A stretch of 58,729 nt of DNA from Scalindua sp964437425 (GTDB taxonomy: Bacteria; Planctomycetota; Brocadiia; Brocadiales; Scalinduaceae): assembly GCA_964437425.1 (NCBI GenBank), contig CAYTGO010000016.1:1-58729 (forward strand), given 5' to 3'. Below, in pieces: positions 8,048 through 18,242 of the stretch. Position 1 is the first letter of the stretch; every line of letters starts with the position of its first letter. The position numbers were made by a program, and so were the translations under genes. Below the pieces are notes generated by a model that was given only the letters and a program-made list of their open reading frames with translations, was not told the DNA's origin and searched no databases.

Positions 8048-10630
8048 TTATAGAAACGTTGATACCTTAATTCCTTCCCTGCCTATCGTATATGTTACTG
8101 CTCCATTCTCATGCGTCTTATGTAAACTTACTCCATGTTTTTGATAATTCTCAATTGTCGATGCTGAAATATCCTTCGCAATCCCGCTTATTATTGCGTA
8201 TCCGGGGTTCACACGTTTAACCAGATCTCCTGTATTCACTATAAATCCACCATGATGAGGGATCTGTATTATATCTGCTGATACGTCTACATCAGAACTG
8301 CCATTCCCTGACAAAAACATTTCAATTCCTCTTTCGCCTATATCACCACACAACAATATCCTGTGTCCCAAATATCCAATAAGCAGAACACTGGACGAAT
8401 CATTTATAGATATGTTCTCTACCGGAATACCTTCATTACATAAAACGTCCCTGTCCGGAGGGTTGAGTACCCTGATCTTTGCAGGTTCGTAACCTTTAAT
8501 TTCTAACCCGTCTGCCAATAAACCAGTCTTTATTCTCTTTTCTGCAAACCTACTTAACAACTCAACTCTATTTCCGGATTGTAATAAGAATTTATTTACA
8601 AAAACATTGCCAACACTGAACCTGTCGATAATGGATGGAATGCCGTTGCAATGATCATCGTGCTCATGTGAAATGACAACGGTGTCTATCATCTTGATCC
8701 CGTGCTGCCGCAGAAAAGGGGCAATAACAAATTTGCCAACATCATAATTACCCTTTGTACCTATATCAAAAAGCATGTTCTTGCCATTAGGAAATTGTAT
8801 AAAGAAGGAGGCTCCATGCCTCACATCGAAACATGTCAGTTTCAGACAATCCTGACCCCGGGCAGGTAAACCGGAAAGTACAAAAATATTTAAAATAGCC
8901 AGGGTTGCAATTATCAGGTGAGCTATCTTGAACTTGAATCTCTCCCTTAGTAAGTAAATAATAAATACCAGGTAATAGACTACAATCCATATCCATAATG
9001 GTGTTGATGTATAAAAGAAGGTCTGGAAATTTTTTGAGAAAAGGAGGATCAGATTTTCCAGCGTTGCGCCTGAATATGAAACCAGCCACGCAAATGGTGT
9101 AACCAATATAGGAGATATCAGTCCTGTTATTAAGACGACAAAACCACCAACCAGAATAAGCCATACCAGCGGAAATATTATAATATTCAAGAAAACTGTG
9201 AGAGGGGTTACTATGTGGAAATAGTACGCTATGAGAGGTATTACGGCAATCCAGGCGCTTAGGGACACACAAAATGTTTTTCTGCAATAGATTTTAAATA
9301 GAAGCCATATCTCGCTTCTCTCCTCTTTTGCCTGTAGTTTCTCTACCAGAAGGGTTGATTTCCAGAAAAAATTTTCTAACCTGCTTGAAGTGTATATTAT
9401 CCCGAGCACAGCAAGTACTGAGAGTTGAAAGCCAACGTTGAACAGATCGGAAGGATTTATCAGAAGAATAATGAACACTGCTGCCGCGATGCTATTCTGA
9501 AGGTCCCAACGCCTGTTAACTATAAATGCTCCATAATACATAGCCACCATAATGCCTGCTCGTAGAATTGGAGGTTTCATTCCTGTAATAGCAGCATAAA
9601 AAAACACAATCAGTATGATAACCATTGCCAGGTATCTTGTATTGAGCCTGAACAGCCTTAATAAACAGTGTAAAGAGATAACAAGAATACCGACATGTAA
9701 ACCGCTGATTGCCAGAAAATGAATTGTCCCTGTTTTCAAAAAACCGTCCATCAGGTTTTTCGGCACTTTCTCTCGATCTCCGAGTAGAATACTACTTACG
9801 AGAGGAACGCTCTCTGCTTTTACATTTTTTTTGATAACAATATTTAATTTTCTCTTCAGGCCATAGACAAATGTGTAGAAAGAGTTGCCATTACCTTTTG
9901 ATAATATTTTTATGTTATTTAAACTTACGACACTTGCCGTGGCCCCAACACGTGGTTTTTGCCTTTTAAGGTAATATTTATAGTCAAACTGGCCGGAATT
10001 TCGGGATGTTGAAGGTATCGATATATTGCCGATAAGTTCTATCTTGTCTCCATATTTTATATTTGGAAGATAATCCTTTCTGTCTTCAAGCGTGCCCTCT
10101 TCCCGTTGAGTCTGGTAAATATTTACTTTGATTGTGCCTGAAATATTTCTCCATTTTTGCAGCAATGCTCCACTTATGACACTAACAGAAGTGCTCTCAA
10201 TAGCCTCAGCTCGCAGCAGAAAAGTAGACATTTCCTTTCGATATTTTACTGAATTCAACAGAGGCGCTGTTACAGATTTAGAAATTGGGAGTGAGGCAAC
10301 TATGCCTTGTAAGCGAACAGGGATTTTATCTGTATTAATGAAATTTGATATATTATCGCCTGCATGAGAAGAAAACCGAAGATGATGATATGAAATACCC
10401 GACAAAAAGATAAGAAAAAGAAGCGCTACAATTCTCGCTTTTGCCCGTCTTGAAATTCCGGTTGGACAAGCGTTATCCGGACGAGAGTAAAATATAAACA
10501 AGAGAAAATACGCAAAAACGAATGCAATCGCAGTAGAAAAAACAGGAATAAATGGAATGTTTACTAGATAATTAGTGGATATTCCGATTGCAAAAGATAT
10601 TACGATGCCGACAAGAGGACGATGTGCCAT
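8048..10630 (-). CDS. comEC: ComEC/Rec2 DNA-uptake channel protein
   Basis: This is predicted to carry single-stranded DNA across the inner membrane during natural transformation. The 860-residue protein has all three family parts: an N-terminal DUF4131-like region with membrane helices and an OB-like soluble part, a central competence domain (GTIHFLAISGLHVGIL, then many helices), and a C-terminal metallo-beta-lactamase-like domain. That last domain has the metal motif ISHEHDDHCNG near residue 650 and later IPHHGG. It is full length and not obviously broken. No other competence genes are seen nearby. The minus-strand start has only a weak ribosome-binding site. Confidence 0.95.
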   Translation of the reverse strand: MAHRPLVGIVISFAIGISTNYLVNIPFIPVFSTAIAFVFAYFLLFIFYSRPDNACPTGISRRAKARIVALLFLIFLSGISYHHLRFSSHAGDNISNFINTDKIPVRLQGIVASLPISKSVTAPLLNSVKYRKEMSTFLLRAEAIESTSVSVISGALLQKWRNISGTIKVNIYQTQREEGTLEDRKDYLPNIKYGDKIELIGNISIPSTSRNSGQFDYKYYLKRQKPRVGATASVVSLNNIKILSKGNGNSFYTFVYGLKRKLNIVIKKNVKAESVPLVSSILLGDREKVPKNLMDGFLKTGTIHFLAISGLHVGILVISLHCLLRLFRLNTRYLAMVIILIVFFYAAITGMKPPILRAGIMVAMYYGAFIVNRRWDLQNSIAAAVFIILLINPSDLFNVGFQLSVLAVLGIIYTSSRLENFFWKSTLLVEKLQAKEERSEIWLLFKIYCRKTFCVSLSAWIAVIPLIAYYFHIVTPLTVFLNIIIFPLVWLILVGGFVVLITGLISPILVTPFAWLVSYSGATLENLILLFSKNFQTFFYTSTPLWIWIVVYYLVFIIYLLRERFKFKIAHLIIATLAILNIFVLSGLPARGQDCLKLTCFDVRHGASFFIQFPNGKNMLFDIGTKGNYDVGKFVIAPFLRQHGIKMIDTVVISHEHDDHCNGIPSIIDRFSVGNVFVNKFLLQSGNRVELLSRFAEKRIKTGLLADGLEIKGYEPAKIRVLNPPDRDVLCNEGIPVENISINDSSSVLLIGYLGHRILLCGDIGERGIEMFLSGNGSSDVDVSADIIQIPHHGGFIVNTGDLVKRVNPGYAIISGIAKDISASTIENYQKHGVSLHKTHENGAVTYTIGREGIKVSTFL

Positions 10631-10877
10631 ATTTCGCTGAAATTTGACAAAAGTTATGTAAGTTCCTGTTAAGGGAGGATTATGGCTTTTTCAGAAAAGA
10701 TTCACTTGTAAAATAATTTACAAATAGTATAATGCTAACGACTTAAAAGGATTATACAGGAGCGGTGTCGGAAGATTTAACCTGTCAAGTCCCATTAGTC
10801 GAAATGGTATCATAGTATTAAGTTACATACAAAACGTATTTTTTTATTTAATTTATTGGATTTCGGGGAAGATTTTT

Positions 10878-10967
10878 ATGGCAAATGGTTTTGAAGGAAA
10901 GAAAAAACACAGGCTTAACAGGAAAAAATATATCTTAAAAAGACGTGCAAGAAGAAGGAAAAAATAG
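10878..10967 (+). CDS. Possible 29-residue highly basic peptide
   Basis: A short frame begins with ATG, preceded by GGGGAAG at a good distance, and ends in TAG. It encodes a peptide in which about half the residues are Lys, Arg or His (GKKKHRLNRKKY, then RRARRRKK). Composition and size resemble tiny ribosome-associated proteins such as the bTHX or AURKAIP1/COX24-like basic peptides, though I cannot show homology. It lies inside the 483-base stretch between comEC and the aminotransferase gene. The rest of that stretch holds no other feature I can support. Confidence 0.45.
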   Translation: MANGFEGKKKHRLNRKKYILKRRARRRKK

Positions 10968-11113
10968 AAGTTTCACTATAAGGCTTTAATAGCATACTTC
11001 TCGCTGCCACACAAGTACCCGCCTGTTGAACAGATGGGACAGACAATTTACCCATATCAGGTGAATGACGAGGGCAGCGATCAACATAAGTGCATATTAT
11101 ATAAAGGGATGAG

Positions 11114-12247
11114 ATGGGTTCTGCTGTTAGTGAAAAAACAAAAATAAGAGTTCCTCTGCTTGACTTAAAACGTCAATATCACGGCATAAAGGAAGAAATT
11201 AACTCCGCAATACAGGATGTCCTTGAAAGCCAGGCGTTCATTTTAGGCCCTCAGGTTAAAGAGTTTGAGGGCCTTTTCGCATCATATTGTAATACAAACC
11301 ACGCAATCGGTGTCTCTTCCGGAACTGACGCGCTACTCCTTGCTCTCAAATCATTAGGAATTGGTAACGGTGATGAAGTCATTACAACTCCTTTTACATT
11401 TTTTGCTACAGTAGAAGCTATTTGTAATGTCGGAGCTAAACCGGTTTTCGCGGATATCGATCCGGAAACATATAACATCAGGCCGGATTCAATAGAGAAA
11501 AATATAAGCAAAAGGACAAAAGCCATTATTCCAGTTCACCTGTACGGACAATGTGCCGATATGGACCCGATTCTGGAAATTGCAAAGAAACATGATTTAA
11601 GAATCGTAGAGGATTCTGCTCAATCTGTTGGTGCTGAGTATAAAGATAGAAAATCAGGCTCAATGGGAGACTTGGGATGTTTTTCTTTTTTTCCAAGTAA
11701 GAATCTCGGCGGAATGGGTGACGGCGGAATGGTGACATGCAACAGTGAAAAACTTGAAGAATTAATTCATATGTTGAGGATCCATGGCGGCAGACCGAAG
11801 AATTATCATGCCGCCTTAGGTATTAATGGAAGATTGGATACGATACATGCATCCATCCTAATCAAAAAACTCGGACATCTGGACGATTGGTGTGATAAGC
11901 GAAGGCAAAAGGCTTCATATTATACCGAAAAGATGAAAGGGTTTGATTTAGTAACTCCAAAGATAATGAGCTTCAACAAGCATGTTTTTCATCAATACGT
12001 GATCAGAGTAAAAGAGAGAGACGGACTTATGGAACACTTACAAGCAAATAATATAGGCTGTGCCGTGTATTATCCCGTTCCTCAACATTTACAAGAATGC
12101 ATGGCATATCTGGGCCACAAAGAGGGTGACTTGCCGGAAACAGAAATGGCAGCAAAGGAAACACTGGCACTCCCAATTTTTCCGGAAATAACAGAGGAAG
12201 AACAGAATTACGTTATAGAATCAGTCAAAGATTTTTTCAGCACATAA
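11114..12247 (+). CDS. DegT/DnrJ/EryC1/StrS family sugar aminotransferase
   Basis: This is a PLP-dependent enzyme of the kind that aminates keto-sugars for surface polysaccharides or lipid A-type glycans. It has 377 residues, the family size. The conserved aspartate is in VEDSAQ (D167) and the Schiff-base lysine in FFPSKNLGGMGDGG (K196). LLALKSLGIGNGDEVI and the PVHLYGQ motif also fit. AAAGGGA precedes the ATG. The next gene is lptD, about 100 bases on, which fits an envelope role, but the exact substrate cannot be read from sequence. Confidence 0.92.
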   Translation: MGSAVSEKTKIRVPLLDLKRQYHGIKEEINSAIQDVLESQAFILGPQVKEFEGLFASYCNTNHAIGVSSGTDALLLALKSLGIGNGDEVITTPFTFFATVEAICNVGAKPVFADIDPETYNIRPDSIEKNISKRTKAIIPVHLYGQCADMDPILEIAKKHDLRIVEDSAQSVGAEYKDRKSGSMGDLGCFSFFPSKNLGGMGDGGMVTCNSEKLEELIHMLRIHGGRPKNYHAALGINGRLDTIHASILIKKLGHLDDWCDKRRQKASYYTEKMKGFDLVTPKIMSFNKHVFHQYVIRVKERDGLMEHLQANNIGCAVYYPVPQHLQECMAYLGHKEGDLPETEMAAKETLALPIFPEITEEEQNYVIESVKDFFST

Positions 12248-12349
12248 TAATTAAACTTTTTTACTTTTTATCGTTTTTGTAATCAAATCCATTATTAACC
12301 TCGTAAATGATGGAAAGTTATTTTAACAAAAATTCTTGTTAGGTTTTAT

Positions 12350-15226
12350 ATGCGATTATCTATATCCACCATATTCTTCGTATTACTGATTATCCTCTGC
12401 AATAGAAACATAGCGCAGGGGGCACGCATAAAAAAGGATGTTGCTCACTTTCCCATACACATAAATGCAGGCGACATATCCACCTGGCAAAATAACGAAA
12501 TTAGAGTCTTCCAGGCAAGTGGTAATGCGGAAGTCGAACAAGGTGACGTCCGAATCGTTGCAGACAGTATAATAATCTGGTTCAAAGAAATCAAAACAGG
12601 ACAGATTGTTGAAGGAGGTCTCGATATTTATTGTAAAGGTAATGTAACTCTTTTCCAGGAAGAGGATACTCAAGATTTTGAAGAAACATACCTGGAGTTA
12701 GTTACTACCGCCGGGGTTTCTGTTAGCCAGGTAAAAAGTTTTGAAGATGAACATAGAACTGAATTATACACGCAAGCTGAAAAGTTTAAAGCCGAAGAAA
12801 TGGGTGAACAATACAAAGGTGATATCTCTACAGATACTGCTACCGTAGAAGAAATGGTAGATATAATGGCAGATGATATAGATTCCTGGCTGGAAAATAA
12901 TGTTCGTGTAATCGTTGCGACAGGAAACGTTAGAATTAAAAAGGCTGGTGAGACACTAGATGCTGATAACGTTATCTTATATTTTGAGCAAGAAAAGGAC
13001 GAAGAAGGAAAATCACCAAAACAGACATATAAAGAATTTTACGCTGAGGGCAATGTAACTATGACGCGTGGAAGTGATTTTATAATAGCAGAAAAGATTT
13101 TTCAGAACATCAAGGAAGATAAAGGGCTTTTTGTTAACAGCAGTATTGAAAGTATTCTAGAGCCTCCTATGGTCAAGCAAAAAATGCCAGCTTTTGTAAG
13201 CGGCGATGAGATAAAGAATGCAAAAGGAAATTATGAAATAAATAACGGTAATTTTTCTCTTTGTGGCTACGGACACCCCCACTACCGATTTAAATATTCG
13301 AAAGTAAGAATTATTAAATCAGGGGAACATTCAATTCTAACGGCAAAAAATAATGTATTTACGATTGGAAAAGTTCCGGTAGCATATATTCCATACTTAA
13401 ACTTTAATTTACAAAGAAGTCCAAAACGGCTCGAAGAATGGGATACAGGAAAAACTACAAGGTTTGGACGATTTATTACAACAGATTGGGATCTATACGG
13501 TTTTGGTTTTGGTGAAAAACTGGATAGCTGGAGCGATGTAACTGTAAGCCTGGATTACATGGAATTGAAGGGACCAAGAGCCGGAACTAATATCAAATAC
13601 AGAAAAGAAAATTTCTCTGGATATTTGAACACGTTTTATATGACCGATAGAGATGAGGCCGGTATCAATGGTGTCTCAGTAGATAGTGAGAGCAGAGGGC
13701 ATTTTTTATGGCGAAACAGATTGATGCTTTCTAAAATCCTTTCCGACAAATCCAGTACTGACGATGATAATGAATCTGACATTACTAATAACGATGGATG
13801 GGTAGCAGATATAGAAATATCTCAGGTTAAAGACAGGACTTATTTTAGAGAATACCTCCAGCCAGATTTTAAAAGTCAAAAGGACAGAAACACTTTACTT
13901 TACCTAAGAAATATCTCAGGTAACCGGGGGATTACCTTCCTGGCTGAACATCAATTACGTACGTACGATACTTTAATAGATTCATCAAGACTTAGTAGAA
14001 AAGACGAAAAGTTTCCAGAACTAAAATACAGAATTATTGGAGAACCTTTGTGGGATGGCAGACTTAATATCACGTCTGAAACCGGGCTGGTATATCAAAA
14101 CAGGGTGTTTGACAGGTTCTCACCTACAAGCAAGTCGTTTGACGGTACTTCGTTTTCAAAAGCTCAAACTAATTTTCTGGGCCGTGGAGAGCTGCTGACT
14201 GCGGAAAGGGTTTTTGACAGTTCATCAGCGAGGTTTGATCCAGAGGAAACTATCAGGTTTGACACAAACAATATGATCAATGCTCCTTTTGACATTTTGG
14301 GCATTAGATTTAACCCATTCACCGGATTTAGATTTACCGGCTATAGTGAGAGTATTAAAGTAGACCCTGTTTCCGGACGTAATGAAGGAGGTGGTGCACC
14401 GAGAGGAAGGGCAGTAATTCCCATGGGCATTAATACCAGTACAAAACTCTCACGAACATACAGTGTATATAATAAATTCCTAAACATTAACAGACTGAGA
14501 CATATCATAGAACCCAGTTTATTGCTTGATTTCATACCTGTCGTTACACAGGACCCGACAGATCTAAACCAGTTTGATGGAATAGATGCAATTGATACCT
14601 ATAAATCAGTAACTCTTGGCATACGCAATAGACTCCAAACAAAACGAGGAGAGCCAGGGGGAGAAGAAACAGTGAACGTTGTCGACTTTGGCTCAGAATT
14701 GATCTTGTACCCTGGTGATGCAGGTCTTAATAGAAGACGGGATGACTATGTGGGATGGTACTTGAAAGTCCAACCATCCGATAGTGTCACTTTCAGCACT
14801 GTAGGAAACGAGATTAACTTGACTACTGGTGGAATTGGTGTTCTTAATACTGCTCTTCAATACAGACCTTCACCCATGCTGAGTTTCTCAACAGGAAACA
14901 GGTATATTGATAATAACAGTTCAACCATTTTCCTCGCAACAACATTCAATGCAAATGAAAAATGGACTGTAGGCGTTTCTCAGCAATATGCTTTTAGAAC
15001 CAGTAGTACTGACGATGATGCAAGAAGTTTATATAGTTCTGCTAATGTCACAAGATATCTCCATGATTGGATCTTCACGATGAGCATAGCTCAAATTGGT
15101 ACCAGACAGGATGATAATTTAGTTTCATTCAATATTCTGCCACGTGGATTAGGATTTGCGACTCCCTCTCTCAGATCATTGGGTGCTATGGTCCCACCAG
15201 CCTTGGTTCCAAAAACAAAGAAATAG
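12350..15226 (+). CDS. lptD: LptD/OstA-like outer-membrane LPS-assembly protein
   Basis: This is predicted to insert lipopolysaccharide into the outer membrane. The 958-residue protein starts with a signal peptide (residues about 3-24). It contains two OstA-type beta-jellyroll stretches, with GNAEVEQGDVRIVADS near residue 55 and a second, GNVRIKKAGETLDADNVILY, near residue 190. An acidic spacer lies between them. From about residue 280 onward the sequence has the alternating pattern of a large beta-barrel (IPYLNFNLQRSPKR, then FSGYLNTFYMTDRDEAG). The duplicated N-terminal domain is longer than in E. coli LptD. No LptE partner is adjacent. Confidence 0.85.
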   Translation: MRLSISTIFFVLLIILCNRNIAQGARIKKDVAHFPIHINAGDISTWQNNEIRVFQASGNAEVEQGDVRIVADSIIIWFKEIKTGQIVEGGLDIYCKGNVTLFQEEDTQDFEETYLELVTTAGVSVSQVKSFEDEHRTELYTQAEKFKAEEMGEQYKGDISTDTATVEEMVDIMADDIDSWLENNVRVIVATGNVRIKKAGETLDADNVILYFEQEKDEEGKSPKQTYKEFYAEGNVTMTRGSDFIIAEKIFQNIKEDKGLFVNSSIESILEPPMVKQKMPAFVSGDEIKNAKGNYEINNGNFSLCGYGHPHYRFKYSKVRIIKSGEHSILTAKNNVFTIGKVPVAYIPYLNFNLQRSPKRLEEWDTGKTTRFGRFITTDWDLYGFGFGEKLDSWSDVTVSLDYMELKGPRAGTNIKYRKENFSGYLNTFYMTDRDEAGINGVSVDSESRGHFLWRNRLMLSKILSDKSSTDDDNESDITNNDGWVADIEISQVKDRTYFREYLQPDFKSQKDRNTLLYLRNISGNRGITFLAEHQLRTYDTLIDSSRLSRKDEKFPELKYRIIGEPLWDGRLNITSETGLVYQNRVFDRFSPTSKSFDGTSFSKAQTNFLGRGELLTAERVFDSSSARFDPEETIRFDTNNMINAPFDILGIRFNPFTGFRFTGYSESIKVDPVSGRNEGGGAPRGRAVIPMGINTSTKLSRTYSVYNKFLNINRLRHIIEPSLLLDFIPVVTQDPTDLNQFDGIDAIDTYKSVTLGIRNRLQTKRGEPGGEETVNVVDFGSELILYPGDAGLNRRRDDYVGWYLKVQPSDSVTFSTVGNEINLTTGGIGVLNTALQYRPSPMLSFSTGNRYIDNNSSTIFLATTFNANEKWTVGVSQQYAFRTSSTDDDARSLYSSANVTRYLHDWIFTMSIAQIGTRQDDNLVSFNILPRGLGFATPSLRSLGAMVPPALVPKTKK

Positions 15227-15256
15227 ATTAGCCTATTATTCTTCTTAACACACGAT

Positions 15257-15739
15257 ATGAAAAGAGCAGTTTACCCCGGTACATTCGACCCTGTTACCTA
15301 TGGCCATCTTGATGTGATCAAACGTGGCAGCAAAATCTTTGATGAGCTTATCGTAGCGGTTGGACACAACCCATTTAAAAAACCGATATTTACAGTTGAA
15401 GAGCGAATGAATATGCTCTCAAAAAACACCAGGGAAATTCAGAATACCAGGGTAGACTATTTTGAGGGAATGTTAACTGACTACATGGGAAAAATGCAAA
15501 CTAATATAATACTGAGAGGTATCAGGACAGTATCGGATTTTGAGTATGAATTTCAAAGAGCACTTACAAATCGGGTTTTAAAAACGGATATAGAAACAGT
15601 TTTCATAATGACAAGCCAGGAATACTCATTTTTAAATTCCAGTCTCATTAAAGAAGCCGTAAGCCTGGGAGGTGATATCTCTAAGTTTGTGCCTTCTGAT
15701 GTAGAAAAACTACTCCGTCAAAAATTACTCACTCAATAG
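15257..15739 (+). CDS. coaD: Phosphopantetheine adenylyltransferase
   Basis: This catalyses the fourth step of coenzyme A synthesis, joining AMP to 4'-phosphopantetheine. Its 160 residues match the family. The nucleotidyltransferase motif GTFDPVTYGH is at residues 8-17. The family motifs RGIRTVSDFEYEFQ and EYSFLNSSLIKEAVSLGGD are intact. It lies 30 bases after lptD and before ymdB in a same-strand series of housekeeping genes. Confidence 0.97.
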   Translation: MKRAVYPGTFDPVTYGHLDVIKRGSKIFDELIVAVGHNPFKKPIFTVEERMNMLSKNTREIQNTRVDYFEGMLTDYMGKMQTNIILRGIRTVSDFEYEFQRALTNRVLKTDIETVFIMTSQEYSFLNSSLIKEAVSLGGDISKFVPSDVEKLLRQKLLTQ

Positions 15740-15834
15740 GATAATTCGAAGCAAAACCAACAGCAACTGGAAACAAATCAAAATCGCTTGCTAACACCAT
15801 TTATTTATTTTTCCAAATTATAGTAAATTACTAA

Positions 15835-16632
15835 ATGCTTTTAAATATCCTCGCCATTGGAGACATTGTTGGACAGCCCGGAAGGAAGGTTTTAGAAAAA
15901 AAACTTGAGGGCTTCATTAAGGAACACAATATAGATTTCTGCATAGCAAACGCAGAAAATGCAGCTGGAGGTTCAGGATTAACAGTTAATATTGCAAAGA
16001 AACTGTTTTCTTATGGTGTCAATGCAATAACAATGGGTGATCATGTCTGGAAAAGAAAAGAAATTTACGAATCATTACAATCTGAACAGAGAATTCTCAG
16101 ACCAGCAAATTACTCCCCATTGGCACATGGCAGGGGTTATGTTGCAATCAAAATGAATGAGGATTGTGTTGTTGGCATAATCAACCTTTTGGGCAGAACT
16201 TTTATGAAACCCGTAGACTGTCCGTTCAGAGCAGCAGATGCCGCAGTTGAAGAACTTTCAAAACAGACAAACCTAATTTTTGTAGACTTGCATGCCGAAG
16301 CAACATCTGAGAAAATTGCCATGGGATGGTATTTAGATGGCAGAGTAAGTGCGGTCGTTGGCACACATACTCACGTACAGACATCTGACGAGAAGATTTT
16401 GCCTAAAGGGACAGGATACATCACAGATTTGGGCATGACAGGTCCACACGAATCAATATTAGGAAGAAATATTGACCGTGTATTAAAATCAATTGTAACC
16501 CAGGTACCAACCCGCTATGATATAGCTGAAAACGACCTCCGTATTGAAGGAGTAGTCATAACTGTAAACAAGGAAACGGGTAAAGCAGAAAATGTAAAAA
16601 GAATAAGAGTAACTGAAAACGACAATTACTAA
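15835..16632 (+). CDS. ymdB: YmdB-type metallophosphoesterase
   Basis: This is a di-iron/dimetal phosphodiesterase of the TIGR00282 family, known to hydrolyse 2',3'-cyclic nucleotides and to affect cell-fate choices in Bacillus. It has 265 residues. Metal motifs run in order: GDIVGQPGR at the N-terminus, NAENAAGG, GDHVWKRKE, DLHAEATSEK and GTHTHVQT. It is followed closely by xseA, and a ymdB neighbourhood next to xseA/xseB/dxs is common. Substrate in this organism is unproven. Confidence 0.93.
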   Translation: MLLNILAIGDIVGQPGRKVLEKKLEGFIKEHNIDFCIANAENAAGGSGLTVNIAKKLFSYGVNAITMGDHVWKRKEIYESLQSEQRILRPANYSPLAHGRGYVAIKMNEDCVVGIINLLGRTFMKPVDCPFRAADAAVEELSKQTNLIFVDLHAEATSEKIAMGWYLDGRVSAVVGTHTHVQTSDEKILPKGTGYITDLGMTGPHESILGRNIDRVLKSIVTQVPTRYDIAENDLRIEGVVITVNKETGKAENVKRIRVTENDNY

Positions 16633-16676
16633 ATGCTCTATTAAACTTTGCTGAAACAAACAATTAATATGTAAAC

Positions 16677-17942
16677 ATGCATGATAGCTTCCTGAATATT
16701 AAGACAAATCAAGAGCCATTAGAAGATTTTACTACAGAAACAAATGAGAAATTTTTTACAGTTTCTGAAATCACCAGAGGAATCAGAACTTCCCTGGAAC
16801 ACAAATTTTCTAATATAGGTGTTTTAGGTGAAATATCCAATGTAAGAAAACCAAGCTCCGGACATGTTTATCTGACACTTAAAGACAAGAATTCACAATT
16901 GCAGGCAGTTGTTTTCAGGAATACTGCAAGCAGAATCAAATTTGAACTGAAAGATGGAATGGAAGTAGTTTCTTTTGGTTCAGTTACCGTTTATGAACCA
17001 CGAGGACAATACCAGCTCATAATTAACAAAATAGAACCAAAGGGAATAGGCGCGCTACAGCTTGCCTTCCAGCAGCTAAAGGAAAAGCTGGAAAAAGAAG
17101 GCCTATTCGACCACGCTCATAAAAAAAGCATCCCTTTCATACCTAAGAAAATTGGAATAGTAACATCACCAACCGGAGCAGCAATCAAAGACATTCTAAA
17201 CATCATAGATCGTCGTTTTGCTAATGTTGAAATACTCATATACCCGGTAAAAGTACAGGGAGAAGGTGCAGCACAAGAAATTGCCAAGGCGATAACAGAG
17301 CTAAATAATTACTCCGATATAGACGTAATTATATCAGGCAGGGGAGGTGGCAGCCTGGAAGATCTGTGGGCGTTTAATGAAGAAATTGTTGCAAGAAGCA
17401 TTTACAATTCAAAGATACCTGTTATCTCTGCCGTTGGGCACGAAATTGATTTAACAATAGCTGATCTGGTAGCAGACATAAGAGCCCTTACCCCCTCCGA
17501 AGCAGGAGAACTGGTCGTCCCCCGAAAAGATTTGCTGATCGAGAAAACAGAAAAATTTAAAACGAGACTCTTACAATCCCTAACCGGTAAGTTAAGATTA
17601 TCAAAAGAGAAACTCGATAGAATTGCAAATAGCTACGTCATAAGACAACCGTTTGACAAATTTAACAGGTGGCAACAGAGGCTGGACGACTTTATGCAGA
17701 GGCTAAACTTGAATATAACACATGCGCTAAACACTGAACGTGAAAAGTTATCAGGTATTGCAGGCAAACTGGAAAGCTTGAGCCCTTTGAATGTTTTGAA
17801 AAGAGGTTATACTATTACCACCAAACAGGAAGACAATAAATCTCTTCGAGATATAAAAAATTTAAGTAAAGGGGATAAGATTAAAACAAATCTATCCAGG
17901 GGTAGTATTATTTCTGAAATCCTTTCAATAGAAAGGAGCTAA
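16677..17942 (+). CDS. xseA: Exodeoxyribonuclease VII large subunit
   Basis: This is the catalytic subunit of the single-strand-specific exonuclease VII. It has 421 residues. An OB-fold lies at about residues 28-125 (VLGEISNVRKPSSGHVYLTL). The core nuclease region contains IGIVTSPTGAAIKDI, IISGRGGGSLEDLWAFNEE and SAVGHEIDLTIAD. A long coiled-coil follows, and the usual RGYTITTKQ motif is near the end. The N-terminal 25 residues are less conserved and the start lacks a clear ribosome-binding site. It is 3 bases from xseB. Confidence 0.97.
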   Translation: MHDSFLNIKTNQEPLEDFTTETNEKFFTVSEITRGIRTSLEHKFSNIGVLGEISNVRKPSSGHVYLTLKDKNSQLQAVVFRNTASRIKFELKDGMEVVSFGSVTVYEPRGQYQLIINKIEPKGIGALQLAFQQLKEKLEKEGLFDHAHKKSIPFIPKKIGIVTSPTGAAIKDILNIIDRRFANVEILIYPVKVQGEGAAQEIAKAITELNNYSDIDVIISGRGGGSLEDLWAFNEEIVARSIYNSKIPVISAVGHEIDLTIADLVADIRALTPSEAGELVVPRKDLLIEKTEKFKTRLLQSLTGKLRLSKEKLDRIANSYVIRQPFDKFNRWQQRLDDFMQRLNLNITHALNTEREKLSGIAGKLESLSPLNVLKRGYTITTKQEDNKSLRDIKNLSKGDKIKTNLSRGSIISEILSIERS

Positions 17943-17945
17943 TTT

Positions 17946-18188
17946 ATGAAAAAACCGGATTTTGAAACATCACTGAAAGAACTTGAAGAAATAGTAGAAC
18001 AGCTTGAGACAAATGATCTTACTTTAGATGAAACACTTGCAAAATACGAAAGTGGTATTAAAATATACAAACAATGTTATCAGACTTTAGAAAAGGCTGA
18101 AAAAAAGATTAATATCTTATTGAAGAACTCAATTGGAGAAACTCATACAGAAGAGTTTAAACTGAAAAAAACTACTGAAGAAAAATAG
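17946..18188 (+). CDS. xseB: Exodeoxyribonuclease VII small subunit
   Basis: This helical accessory subunit binds the coiled-coil of XseA. It has 80 residues. The family signature FETSLKELEEIVEQLE is at residues 5-20, followed by LTLDETLAKYESGI. The ribosome-binding site AGGAGC overlaps the end of xseA, and the 3-base gap indicates coupled translation. Confidence 0.96.
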   Translation: MKKPDFETSLKELEEIVEQLETNDLTLDETLAKYESGIKIYKQCYQTLEKAEKKINILLKNSIGETHTEEFKLKKTTEEK

Positions 18189-18242
18189 TAAGTAGTGTAA
18201 ATTAGCAAGAAACACTAATTAAAGTTTTTAGGAAAGAAAATA

